A stretch of 64,000 bases of DNA, taken from NCBI GenBank assembly GCA_963825505.1, contig CAWGTL010000006.1:58341-122340 (forward strand), in the 5' to 3' direction. A program made the position numbers and the translations under genes. This stretch comes from JBBQSN01 sp963825505. Lineage in GTDB: Bacteria > Actinomycetota > Actinomycetes > Actinomycetales > CAWJMD01. Below are positions 51,664 to 59,113 of the stretch, in pieces; the first letter of the stretch is position 1; each line of letters begins with the position of its first letter. The notes beneath the pieces were generated by a model. It searched no databases, was not told where the DNA came from, and saw nothing but the letters and a program-made list of their open reading frames with translations.

Positions 51664-52629
51664 ATGGGCCGTCACTCCCCGTCACCACCGGACGTCGTCC
51701 GGCTCTCCGACGAGGGCCCGGGGTGGGCGCGCGGGACGCTGGAGGAGCTCGCCGCCGCCGGGCTGTCGCCGGAGTGGGTCGGCGCGATGGTCAGCTACGT
51801 CGTCTCCGAGGACCTCGGCGGCAACCCCGGCCGCGACGTCACCACCCAGTCCACGATCCCGGCCGACTCGCACCGCAGCGCCGAGGTGGTCGCGCGCGCC
51901 CGCGGCGTGCTCGCCGGGATGCCGGTCGTGCCGGTGGTGCTCGCCGACGTCGCACGCCGGCTCGGCGCCCCCGTCCCGCTGCTCGAGCCGCTGGTGCGCG
52001 ACGGCACCTTCGTCGAGACCGGCACGGTGCTCGCGCGCCTCCACGGCCCGACCCAGGTGCTGCTGATGGCCGAGCGCACGATCCTCAACCTGATCTGCCG
52101 CACCTCCGGCGTCGCCACCCACACCCGGCGCTGGGTGGAGCAGCTGGAGGGCACGCAGGCCCAGGTGCTCGACACCCGCAAGACGACGCCGGGCCTGCGC
52201 GCGCTGGAGAAGTACGCGGTGCGGGCGGGGGGCGGCACCAACAAGCGGATGGGCCTGTACGACGTCGCGATGATCAAGGACAACCACAAGATCGCGGCCG
52301 GCGGGCTCACCCCGGCCATCGAGGCGGTCCGGCGGACCTTCCCCGACGTCGAGGTCCAGGTCGAGGTCACCACCGTCGACGAGGCCGTCGAGGCGGTCGG
52401 CGCAGGGGCCCGGTTCCTGCTCTGCGACAACATGTCCGCCTCGGTGCTGGCCGACGCCGTCAAGGCCGCCCGCGACGCCACCGACGAGGTCGTGGAGATC
52501 GAGGCCACCGGCGGGCTCACCCTCGAGGTCGCCACCGAGTACGCCCGCACCGGCGTCGACTTCCTGTCCGTCGGCGGGCTCACCCACTCCAGCCCGATCC
52601 TCGACATCGCCCTCGACCTGGTCGACTGA
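51664..52629 (+). CDS. nadC: Nicotinate-nucleotide pyrophosphorylase (carboxylating)
   Basis: 321 residues. VVSEDLGGNPGRDVTTQSTI, LMAERTILNLICRTSGVATHTR, VLDTRKTTPGLRALEKYAVRAGGGTNKRMGLYDVAMIKDNH and ATGGLTLEVATEYARTGVDFLSVGGLTHS cover the quinolinate and PRPP sites. It makes NaMN from quinolinate. ATG 51664, 61 bases after nadB. The first about 25 residues are an unconserved extension. Confidence 0.95.
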   Translation: MGRHSPSPPDVVRLSDEGPGWARGTLEELAAAGLSPEWVGAMVSYVVSEDLGGNPGRDVTTQSTIPADSHRSAEVVARARGVLAGMPVVPVVLADVARRLGAPVPLLEPLVRDGTFVETGTVLARLHGPTQVLLMAERTILNLICRTSGVATHTRRWVEQLEGTQAQVLDTRKTTPGLRALEKYAVRAGGGTNKRMGLYDVAMIKDNHKIAAGGLTPAIEAVRRTFPDVEVQVEVTTVDEAVEAVGAGARFLLCDNMSASVLADAVKAARDATDEVVEIEATGGLTLEVATEYARTGVDFLSVGGLTHSSPILDIALDLVD

Positions 52630-52743
52630 TCCCCCGGCCGCTGAGGACAGGTCCGCGACGGGTGTCGATCCTGGTCCGCCTGGGGCGTCAGGGAGGTGGG
52701 ACGCCGACGGGACCGCCGTCGACCCGAGGCAGGAGGAGCGACG

Positions 52744-53172
52744 ATGACCAGCACGAGGAACGAGACGACCGCGACCGAGCCGGGCCCTGCCGGCGCGCCG
52801 GTGGAGGGCGCCGTCGCCTGGTACGAGATCCAGGTGCCCGACCTCGAGCGCGCGACGGCGTTCTACACCGCGGTGTTCGGCGCCACCGCCCAGCCGTGGG
52901 AGCAGTACGTGATGCTGGTCGGCGCCGACGGCCGGCCGATCTGCGCGCTGGAGCAGAGCACGACACCGGCGCCGCAGGAGCCGGCCGTCCGCATCTACTT
53001 CCAGGCCCCCGACCTGGAGGCGGCGTGCGAGGCCGTCGTGGCCGCCGGGGGCAGCGTCGAGAAGGAGCGCGCCCTCATCAGCGAGGAGTTCGGCTGGTGG
53101 GCGCTGGTCCGGGACCCGTTCGGCCACTGGCTCGGTCTGTGCACCGACCAGCCCGCGCGCACGGGCGGCTGA
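52744..53172 (+). CDS. VOC family protein
   Basis: 142 residues. VAWYEIQVPDLERATAFYTAVFGA and FQAPDLEAACEAVVAAGGSVEKE... WALVRDPFGHWLGLC are the two VOC modules. ATG 52744 has AGGAGG six bases ahead. It occupies the position where coaX is usually found in related actinomycetes. Substrate unknown. Confidence 0.85.
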   Translation: MTSTRNETTATEPGPAGAPVEGAVAWYEIQVPDLERATAFYTAVFGATAQPWEQYVMLVGADGRPICALEQSTTPAPQEPAVRIYFQAPDLEAACEAVVAAGGSVEKERALISEEFGWWALVRDPFGHWLGLCTDQPARTGG

Positions 53173-53223
53173 CGCCCCGGCTCGCCGTCGGGAGGTCGCT
53201 GGGCCGCCGATAACCTTCCGGGC

Positions 53224-54756
53224 ATGAGAGAGCAGGCCCCCGGCAGCACCGTCCCGGACGACGGCGGCCCCGACGTCCCCGAGCAGGTCCGGGTCCGTCG
53301 CGACAAGCGCGAGCGGCTGCTGGGCGCGGGCGAGGGCCGCGCGCCGTACCCGCTCGCCGTCCCCCGCACCCACTCGCTGGCGCAGGTGCGCGCCGCCCAC
53401 CCGGACCTCGCCGACGGCGAGGAGACCGACGAGGTCGTCTCCGTCGCCGGGCGCGTGGTCTTCGTCCGGAACACGGGAAAGCTCTGCTTCGCCACCCTGC
53501 AGGAGGGTGACGGCACGCGGCTGCAGGCCATGCTCTCGCTGGCGAAGGTGGGAGAGGAGGCGCTCGCCGACTGGAAGTCGGACGTCGACCTCGGCGACTT
53601 CGTCTCGGTCACCGGGCGCGTGGTCAGCAGCCGCCGCGGCGAGCTGTCGGTCATGGCCACCTCGTGGGCGATGGCGTCCAAGGCGCTGCGTCCGCTGCCG
53701 GTGCTGCACAAGGACATGAGCGAGGAGACCCGCGTCCGCCAGCGGTACGCCGACCTCGTCGTCCGCGAGGAGGCGCGCACCATGGCTCGCACGCGGATCG
53801 CCGCGGTGGCGAGCGTGCGGAAGACGTTCGCGGAGAACGACTTCCTCGAGATCGAGACCCCGATGCTGCAGACCCTGCACGGCGGCGCCACCGCGCGGCC
53901 GTTCGTCACCCACTCCAACGCGATGTCGATGGACCTGTACCTGCGGATCGCGCCCGAGCTGTTCCTCAAGCGCGCCGTGGTCGGCGGCATCGAGCGGGTC
54001 TTCGAGGTCAACCGCAACTTCCGCAACGAGGGCGCCGACTCCACCCACTCGCCCGAGTTCGCGATGATCGAGTCGTACCAGGCCTACGGCGACGACGAGT
54101 CGATCGGCGCCCTCACGCAGCTGCTGGTGCAGCGGGCGGCCGAGGAGGCCACCGGCTCCACCACGGTGACGCTGGTCGACGGCTCCGAGTACGACCTCGG
54201 CGGCGAGTGGGCGAGGGTCGAGATGTACCCGTCGCTGTCGGACGCGCTGGGTGAGGCGGTCACGCCGACGTCCTCCGTCGCGGACCTGAGGGTCCACGCC
54301 GACCGGCTGGGGCTCGAGCTCGACCCGAAGCACCTCTCCCACGGCAAGCTGGTCGAGAACCTCTGGGAGCACCTCGTCGGCGACCACCTGCACGAGCCGA
54401 CCTTCGTCCGCGGGTTCCCGGTCGACACCTCGCCGCTGGTGAAGGAGAGCGCCACGACCCCCGGCACGGTCGAGAAGTGGGACCTGTACGTGCGCGGCTT
54501 CGAGCTCGCCACGGGGTACTCCGAGCTGAACGACCCGGTGGTGCAGCGCCGGCGCTTCGAGGAGCAGGCCAAGCTCGCCTCGCTCGGCGACGAGGAGGCG
54601 ATGCGCGTCGACGAGGACTTCCTGCGCGCGATGGAGTACGGGATGCCGCCGATGGGCGGGATGGGCATGGGCGTCGACCGGCTGCTGATGGCGCTCACCG
54701 GCGCCGGCATCCGCGAGACGATCCTGTTCCCGCTGGTGCGGCCCGAGCAGCCCTGA
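53224..54756 (+). CDS. lysS: Lysyl-tRNA synthetase, class II
   Basis: 510 residues. Anticodon-binding OB domain (about 60-160, VSVAGRVVFVRNTGKLCFATLQEG); catalytic motif 1 ENDFLEIETPML, motif 2 ERVFEVNRNFRNEGADSTHSPEFAMIESY, motif 3 GMGMGVDRLLMALTG. Attaches lysine to tRNA-Lys. ATG 53224 begins an Asp/Pro-rich extension typical of actinobacterial LysS. Upstream of a small membrane gene and lsr2, as in M. tuberculosis (lysS-lsr2-clpC1). Confidence 0.95.
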   Translation: MREQAPGSTVPDDGGPDVPEQVRVRRDKRERLLGAGEGRAPYPLAVPRTHSLAQVRAAHPDLADGEETDEVVSVAGRVVFVRNTGKLCFATLQEGDGTRLQAMLSLAKVGEEALADWKSDVDLGDFVSVTGRVVSSRRGELSVMATSWAMASKALRPLPVLHKDMSEETRVRQRYADLVVREEARTMARTRIAAVASVRKTFAENDFLEIETPMLQTLHGGATARPFVTHSNAMSMDLYLRIAPELFLKRAVVGGIERVFEVNRNFRNEGADSTHSPEFAMIESYQAYGDDESIGALTQLLVQRAAEEATGSTTVTLVDGSEYDLGGEWARVEMYPSLSDALGEAVTPTSSVADLRVHADRLGLELDPKHLSHGKLVENLWEHLVGDHLHEPTFVRGFPVDTSPLVKESATTPGTVEKWDLYVRGFELATGYSELNDPVVQRRRFEEQAKLASLGDEEAMRVDEDFLRAMEYGMPPMGGMGMGVDRLLMALTGAGIRETILFPLVRPEQP

Positions 54757-54800
54757 GGCGGGGACCACCCGGGCCCGCACGACGGGCGTACCCTGGCCGG

Positions 54801-54965
54801 GTGCTCGAAGCCCTGGCCGCCCTGGTCCCCTCCGTCGGGGTCGGCCTGCTGTTCTGGTTCGTCGTGCGGGCGATGATCGCCGCCGACCGGCGCGAGCGCG
54901 CCGCGATGGCCGCCATGGACCGTGAGGAGCGCGAGCGGGAGACCAATTCCGCCCCGCCCGCCTGA
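54801..54965 (+). CDS. Small single-pass membrane protein
   Basis: 54 residues from GTG 54801: a membrane helix LAALVPSVGVGLLFWFVVRAMI (about 5-26), then a highly charged helix (AADRRERAAM to DREERERE). This anchor-plus-amphipathic design recurs between lysS and lsr2 in actinobacteria. No function is known. Start has no strong ribosome site. G+C3 bias supports a true gene. Confidence 0.65.
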   Translation: MLEALAALVPSVGVGLLFWFVVRAMIAADRRERAAMAAMDREERERETNSAPPA

Positions 54966-55007
54966 TTCCTCCTCGAATTCGGCCACGCAATTTGACGCGT
55001 GCGCGAA

Positions 55008-55036
55008 TTGCTCGACACAATCCCCCTGGATAACAA
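55008..55036 (+). promoter_or_regulatory. AT-rich promoter region of lsr2
   Basis: TTGCTC (55008-55013), a 17-base spacer and TAACAA (55031-55036) form a weak SigA-like promoter about 49 bases before the lsr2 ATG. TTGACG at 54992 is an alternative -35. The stretch 54966-55045 is much AT-richer than its surroundings, which is also the kind of sequence Lsr2 binds, so autoregulation is possible. Confidence 0.4.
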
Positions 55037-55084
55037 TTCCGCCGACGTCCGTCGGCATTTCCAGAAGGCTGGGGTGGGTTTTCC

Positions 55085-55417
55085 ATGGCGCAGAAGGTGC
55101 AGGTCATCCTCGTCGACGACGTCGACGGCGGCGACGCCTCCGAGACCGTGACGTTCGGGCTCGACGGCGTGACCTACGAGATCGACCTCAACGAGAAGAA
55201 CGCCTCGAAGCTGCGCGACTCGCTCGCCACCTGGGTCGGCCACGGCCGCAAGGTCGGCGGCCGAGCGGCGTCCGGCACCCGCCGGCGCTCCACCGGTGGC
55301 AGCGGCAACGACACCGCGGCGATCCGGCAGTGGGCCCGCGACAACGGGCACGACGTCAGCGAGCGCGGCCGGATCTCGGCCGAGGTGATGGCGGCCTACG
55401 AGTCGGCGAAGAAGTAG
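55085..55417 (+). CDS. lsr2: Lsr2 nucleoid-associated protein
   Basis: 110 residues. N-terminal oligomerisation domain (MAQKVQVILVDDVDGGDASETVTFGLDGVTYEIDL) and C-terminal DNA-binding domain with AIRQWARDNGHDVSERGRISAEVMAAYE, where RGR inserts into the minor groove of AT-rich DNA. It is the xenogeneic silencer of actinobacteria. ATG 55085. It can be expected to coat the lower-G+C islet near 3.1-4.9 kb. Confidence 0.96.
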   Translation: MAQKVQVILVDDVDGGDASETVTFGLDGVTYEIDLNEKNASKLRDSLATWVGHGRKVGGRAASGTRRRSTGGSGNDTAAIRQWARDNGHDVSERGRISAEVMAAYESAKK

Positions 55418-55444
55418 CTCCCGCGACGACCGACACGCACGGAC

Positions 55445-55482
55445 CGAAGGGTCCGACCCCCGCACGGGGGTCGGACCCTTCG
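55445..55482. terminator. lsr2 terminator
   Basis: A perfect stem of about 17 bp (CGAAGGGTCCGACCCCC, loop GCA or so, and the complement ending GGACCCTTCG) is followed by a T-rich TCCTTCTTCGTCCTT. It starts 27 bases after lsr2 and serves the convergent gene as well. Confidence 0.9.
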
Positions 55483-55502
55483 TCCTTCTTCGTCCTTCGG
55501 TC

Positions 55503-55919
55503 TCAGGACGCGGGGACCGGAGGACGGTTCCGCCGGTACCGGGCGACGAGCCACGAGAGCGTGCAGACCACGAACGAGCCGATGGTCAGCCCCACCAGCA
55601 GCAGACCGGCACCGACGACGAACAGGCCGCTCTCGTCCTTCCCGGCGGCGTCGGCCGTCCAGGCCCACACGAAGGCGACGGTGATCGCGGGAGCCACCCA
55701 CCACGGGGCGGCGAACCAGCCTGCGACCAGGGCGACCACGACCAGGGTCAGCACGCACGCGGCCACCTGGGCGACGGAGTACGGCCCGGTGACGGCGCCC
55801 GTGGCCGGGTCCGTGACGTAGCCCGACTCCCACCCCAGCCACGCCCACCACGTGGCGGCGGACGCGAGGGCGGCGAGGACGACGACGAGCAGGGTGCGCA
55901 GGACGGGGCGACCGGTCAT
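55503..55919 (-). CDS. Hypothetical four-helix membrane protein
   Basis: 138 residues from ATG 55919 with hydrophobic spans LLVVVLAALASAATWWAWLGW, VAACVLTLVVVALVAGWFAA, WVAPAITVAFVWAWTADAAG and GLFVVGAGLLLVGLTIGSFVV. The loop after helix 1 reads GYVTDPATGAVTGPYSVAQV. It resembles small uncharacterised actinobacterial membrane proteins. 47 bases after pxpC's end on the same strand, so possibly the operon tail. Confidence 0.65.
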   Translation of the reverse strand: MTGRPVLRTLLVVVLAALASAATWWAWLGWESGYVTDPATGAVTGPYSVAQVAACVLTLVVVALVAGWFAAPWWVAPAITVAFVWAWTADAAGKDESGLFVVGAGLLLVGLTIGSFVVCTLSWLVARYRRNRPPVPAS

Positions 55920-55966
55920 GGGCCCATCGTGGGCGTCCAGGACGCTGCGCGGGCGAGTACGGGTGC

Positions 55967-56821
55967 TCAGCGCACCGACGCCTCCCGCAGCCGCAGCCGC
56001 TGGCCCGGCCGCAGCTGCCCGCACGCGTCGACGTCGTCGTCCACCACGTACCCGACCACGGGGTAGCCACCGGTGACCGGGTGGTCGGCCAGGAACAGCA
56101 CCGGCAGCCCGGACGGCGGCACCTGCAGCGCGCCGCGGACCATGCCCTCGCTCGGCAGCTCGCCGGCGCGCGTCCGCCGCAGCGGCTCGCCGGCCAGCCG
56201 CACCCCGACCCGGTTGCTCTGCGCGGTCACCTCCCACGCCTGGCCGATGAGCGAGCGCCAGGCGTCGTCGCCGAACCAGTCGCGGCGCGGTCCGGGCAGC
56301 ACCCGCACCCTCAGCTCGCCGGCCGGCGGCTCAGGGACGGGCGCGTGGTCGACGCCGGGCATCGGGTGCGTCGTCGCACCGACGGGCAGCAGGTCGCCCG
56401 CGGCGAGGACGGCGGGCCCGAGACCACCCAGCAGGTCGGTGGACCGCGAGCCCAGGACCGGCTCGACGGCCACCCCGCCGCGGACAGCGACGTAGGTGCG
56501 CAGGCCGCTCGCTGGGGCACCGAGCCGCAGCTCCTCGCCGTGGCGCAGCGTCACGGGCGCGTCGTGGGCGGGGTCGTGCGCGCACCGGGCGCCGGTGGTG
56601 ACGACCGTGACGGCGGTCGACGCGCGCAGCACCAGGCCGCCCAGCGTCACCTCGAGCGCGGCCGCGCCGGGCTCGTTGCCGACCAGACGGTTCGCGCGGC
56701 GGTACGAGGCGCGGTCGCAGGCGCCCGAGCGGCCGATGCCGAGGGCGCCCTGGCCGGGTCGGCCCTCGTCCTGCACCGTGCACAGCGGCCCGGGAGCCAC
56801 CACCTCCAGCGCGGGCGTCAC
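55967..56821 (-). CDS. pxpC: 5-oxoprolinase subunit C (biotin-dependent carboxyltransferase family)
   Basis: 284 residues from GTG 56821. LEVVAPGPLCTVQDEGRPGQGALGIGRSGACDRASYRRANRLVGN, LEVTLGGLVLRA, YVAVRGGVAVEPVLGSRSTDLLGGLGP and PVTGGYPVVGYVVDDDVDACGQLRPGQ are the AHS2/PxpC signature. With PxpA and PxpB it opens 5-oxoproline to glutamate with ATP. Start overlaps pxpB stop (GTGA). Confidence 0.92.
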   Translation of the reverse strand: MTPALEVVAPGPLCTVQDEGRPGQGALGIGRSGACDRASYRRANRLVGNEPGAAALEVTLGGLVLRASTAVTVVTTGARCAHDPAHDAPVTLRHGEELRLGAPASGLRTYVAVRGGVAVEPVLGSRSTDLLGGLGPAVLAAGDLLPVGATTHPMPGVDHAPVPEPPAGELRVRVLPGPRRDWFGDDAWRSLIGQAWEVTAQSNRVGVRLAGEPLRRTRAGELPSEGMVRGALQVPPSGLPVLFLADHPVTGGYPVVGYVVDDDVDACGQLRPGQRLRLREASVR

Positions 56822-57432
56822 GCCGGCTCCTCGACGAACCTGACCCGGGTGCCGGGGCGCAGCAGGGCCGCCGGGTCGCGGCTCAGGTCGAGGACCCGCA
56901 CCGAGGTGGTGCCGAGCAGCTGCCAGCCGCCGGGCGAGGCCCGCGGGTACACGCCGCTGAACGGCCCGGCGAGCGCCACCGACCCCGCGGGCACCCGGGT
57001 GCGCGGGGTCTCCCGGCGGGGCACGTCCCACCCGCCGCCGTCGGCGGTGAGGTAGCCGAAGCCCGGGGCGAAGCCGCAGAACGCCACCGTCCACGCGGTG
57101 CCGGTGTGCCGGGCCACCACCTCCTGCGGCGAGCACCCGAGCAGCCCGGCGACGTCGTCGAGGTCGTCGCCGTCGTAGCGGACGGGCAGCTCGACCTCCT
57201 CGCCGCGCGGGCGCGCGCCCGGCCGGGGTCGCACCCGCAGGACCGCCTCGCCCGCCTCCTGCGGCGAGGTGAGCCCAGGGTCCACGACCAGCAGGACGGT
57301 GCTCGCGGCCGGGACGACGTCGACCACGCCGGGCACGGGGTCGTCCACGAGCGCCGCGTACAGGGCGAGCACCTGCTCGAGGTCGTCGAGCTGGACCAGG
57401 ACGGCGCTGCTCCCGCTCGGCCGCAGCTCCAT
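56818..57432 (-). CDS. pxpB: 5-oxoprolinase subunit B
   Basis: 204 residues. AHS1/PxpB signature: SGSSAVLVQLDD, ELPVRYDGDDLDDVAGLLGCSPQEVVARHTG, WTVAFCGFAPGFGYLTADGG, VPRRETPRTRVPAGSVALAGPFSGVYPRASPGGWQLLGTT. ATG 57432 lies 10 bases after pxpA's stop. PxpB and PxpC form the kinase-like part of the complex that phosphorylates 5-oxoproline. Confidence 0.93.
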   Translation of the reverse strand: MELRPSGSSAVLVQLDDLEQVLALYAALVDDPVPGVVDVVPAASTVLLVVDPGLTSPQEAGEAVLRVRPRPGARPRGEEVELPVRYDGDDLDDVAGLLGCSPQEVVARHTGTAWTVAFCGFAPGFGYLTADGGGWDVPRRETPRTRVPAGSVALAGPFSGVYPRASPGGWQLLGTTSVRVLDLSRDPAALLRPGTRVRFVEEPA

Positions 57433-57442
57433 CAGCGGTCCC

Positions 57443-58195
57443 TCACGCGAACGGGGCGAGCTCGACCCCGCACCGGTCGAGCGCGGCCCGCACCGCGCGC
57501 GCGATCGCGACCGCGCCCGGTGTGTCGCCGTGCACGCAGATCGACCGCGGGGCCAGCGCGAGCTCCCCGCCCGCGACGTCGGTGACCGTGCCGCCGGTGG
57601 CCATCGCGACGCACCGCTCGGCGATCTCGTCGGGGTCGTGCAGCACCGCGCCGGGCCGCCCGCGCGGGACCAGGGTGCCGTCCGGCTCGTAGGCGCGGTC
57701 GGCGAACGCCTCGTGGACCGTGGTCAGGCCTGCCTCGGCGGCGAGCTCCAGCCAGCGCGAGCCGGGCAGCCCGAGCACCGGCAGGGCGGGGTCGACGTCG
57801 ACCACGGCCGCCACCACCGCGGCGGCCTGCGCCTCGTGGTGGACGATCGCGTTGTACAGGGCGCCGTGGGGCTTGAGGTAGCGGACCCTGGTCCCGGCGG
57901 TGCGGGCGAACGCGTCCAGCGCGCCGAGCTGGTAGATCACGTCCTGGGTGAGGGCGTGCGGCTCGACGTCGACGAACCGGCGGCCGAAGCCGGCCAGGTC
58001 GCGGTAGCCCACCTGCGCCCCGACCGCGACGCCGCGCTCGGCCGCGCGCTCGCAGACCCGGCGCATGATCACGGGGTCGGACGCGTGGAAGCCGCACGCG
58101 ACGTTGGCGCTGGTGACGACCTCCAGCAGCGCGTCGTCGTCGCCGAGGGTCCACGCCCCGAAGCCCTCGCCGAGGTCGCTGTTGAGGTCGATCAC
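57443..58195 (-). CDS. pxpA: 5-oxoprolinase subunit A (LamB/YcsF family)
   Basis: 250 residues from GTG 58195. IDLNSDLGEGFGAWTLGDDDALLEVVTSANVACGFHASDPVIM, YRDLAGFGRR, RYLKPHGALYN and ICVHGDTPGAVAIARAVRAAL are the conserved blocks. It is the hydrolytic subunit that opens the lactam ring. Start overlaps the FhuF-like gene by 4 bases. It is the first pxp gene, order A-B-C. Confidence 0.94.
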   Translation of the reverse strand: MIDLNSDLGEGFGAWTLGDDDALLEVVTSANVACGFHASDPVIMRRVCERAAERGVAVGAQVGYRDLAGFGRRFVDVEPHALTQDVIYQLGALDAFARTAGTRVRYLKPHGALYNAIVHHEAQAAAVVAAVVDVDPALPVLGLPGSRWLELAAEAGLTTVHEAFADRAYEPDGTLVPRGRPGAVLHDPDEIAERCVAMATGGTVTDVAGGELALAPRSICVHGDTPGAVAIARAVRAALDRCGVELAPFA

Positions 58196-58881
58196 GGGGT
58201 ACAGCGTGCCCGGCGGGGGCAGCGCTCGCACAGCAGCGAGGGGTCGACCTGGTACGCGAAGCAGCAGGACCGCCGCAGACCGAGCGGACCCGGCGGTCGG
58301 CCGGCGAGCTGCCGCGCCGCCCACAGCGAGGCCTCGAGCACGTCGTCGACCATGCCCCAGCGCTGCCGGCTCCCCGTCCTGACCGCAGGCCGGAACACCT
58401 CGTGGAAGGCGGCCGCGTGCTCGTGCACCCGGCTCCGCAGCGCGGCCAGCAGGGCCTCGGGGTCCGCGACGACCTCGGCGTCGGGGTGCCCGGCCGCCCC
58501 GTCGTCGGGCAGGCAGGCGAACCGTGCGCCGCTCACGGCCACGGCATCGGGCCAGCCCCCGGAGCTCTCGTGCAGCGCGAGGTGCGCCGGCGCGAGCTCC
58601 GGCAGCCGGCCGCGCACCAGCGCCCAGGTGGCCCCGGTGCGCGCGACGGCGTCGAGGTACCAGCCCATCAGGTAGGTGGGGGCGACCACGGGCGGCGGCT
58701 CGGAGCGGTAGGTCGTGCGCAGCCAGGAGGTGACCCGCGCCGTCCACGCGTCCAGCGGACCGGGTCCGGTGAGCAGGTCGGTGCAGCGGTGCCACCGCGG
58801 TCCTGCGCCCGGCGCCCGCTCGATCCGCAGGAAGCCCACGCCGCCCAGCGCGGCGGCGTCCTGGTCCAGCGGGTGCGCCAC
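58192..58881 (-). CDS. FhuF-like [2Fe-2S] protein (ferric-siderophore reductase family)
   Basis: 229 residues from GTG 58881 (GTG 58890 possible). The C-terminus has the FhuF motif CC-x10-C-x2-C in RRSCCFAYQVDPSLLCERC, which binds a [2Fe-2S] cluster; the middle contains TYLMGWYLDAVARTG and LHESSGGWPDAVAV-like FhuF conserved segments. FhuF proteins reduce ferric hydroxamate siderophores in the cytoplasm. Its stop overlaps the pxpA start, so it is co-expressed with the 5-oxoprolinase operon, for which I know no functional reason. Confidence 0.8.
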   Translation of the reverse strand: MAHPLDQDAAALGGVGFLRIERAPGAGPRWHRCTDLLTGPGPLDAWTARVTSWLRTTYRSEPPPVVAPTYLMGWYLDAVARTGATWALVRGRLPELAPAHLALHESSGGWPDAVAVSGARFACLPDDGAAGHPDAEVVADPEALLAALRSRVHEHAAAFHEVFRPAVRTGSRQRWGMVDDVLEASLWAARQLAGRPPGPLGLRRSCCFAYQVDPSLLCERCPRRARCTP

Positions 58882-58935
58882 CCGCCGCACCCTACGGCGC
58901 GGCGGGACGGGGGCACGGAGCACCCGGTCCGCCGG

Positions 58936-58950
58936 TACGCCCGCAGCGAA
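58936..58950 (-). promoter_or_regulatory. Candidate ClgR operator upstream of clpC
   Basis: Read on the minus strand this is TTCGCTGCGGGCGTA, fitting the ClgR pattern CGC-Y-N-A-N-R-GCG at all but one position (C in place of the central A). It is 164 bases before the clpC ATG and just upstream of the -35 at 58960, the position expected of an activator. Confidence 0.45.
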
Positions 58951-58959
58951 CACCGGTGC

Positions 58960-58985
58960 GGAACACCCCCTGAGCACGGGGAGTT
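58960..58985 (+). promoter_or_regulatory. Candidate SigR/SigH promoter of clpC
   Basis: GGAAC at 58960-58964, an 18-base spacer and GTT at 58983-58985 match the GGAAY-N18-GTT rule of disulfide-stress sigma factors. The start would be near 58992, leaving a leader of about 120 bases. A housekeeping -10 (TAGCAT at 59044) could supply basal expression. Confidence 0.5.
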
Positions 58986-59113
58986 GGACAGGGCACGACC
59001 ACCCGTCGGGCGGGACGACCCTCCGGTCGTCACGGGGCGGGGATAGCATCGAACGGTCAGCAGGGCTGCGCACGACGCGCTCCCGCCGCCGGCCGCTCGC
59101 GAGGAGACACCAC

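Noticed and set aside
55028..55038. GGATAACAATT, identical to half of the E. coli lac operator
   Set aside because: An 11-base match in an AT-rich promoter with no lac-type repressor or sugar genes around; chance is a sufficient explanation.
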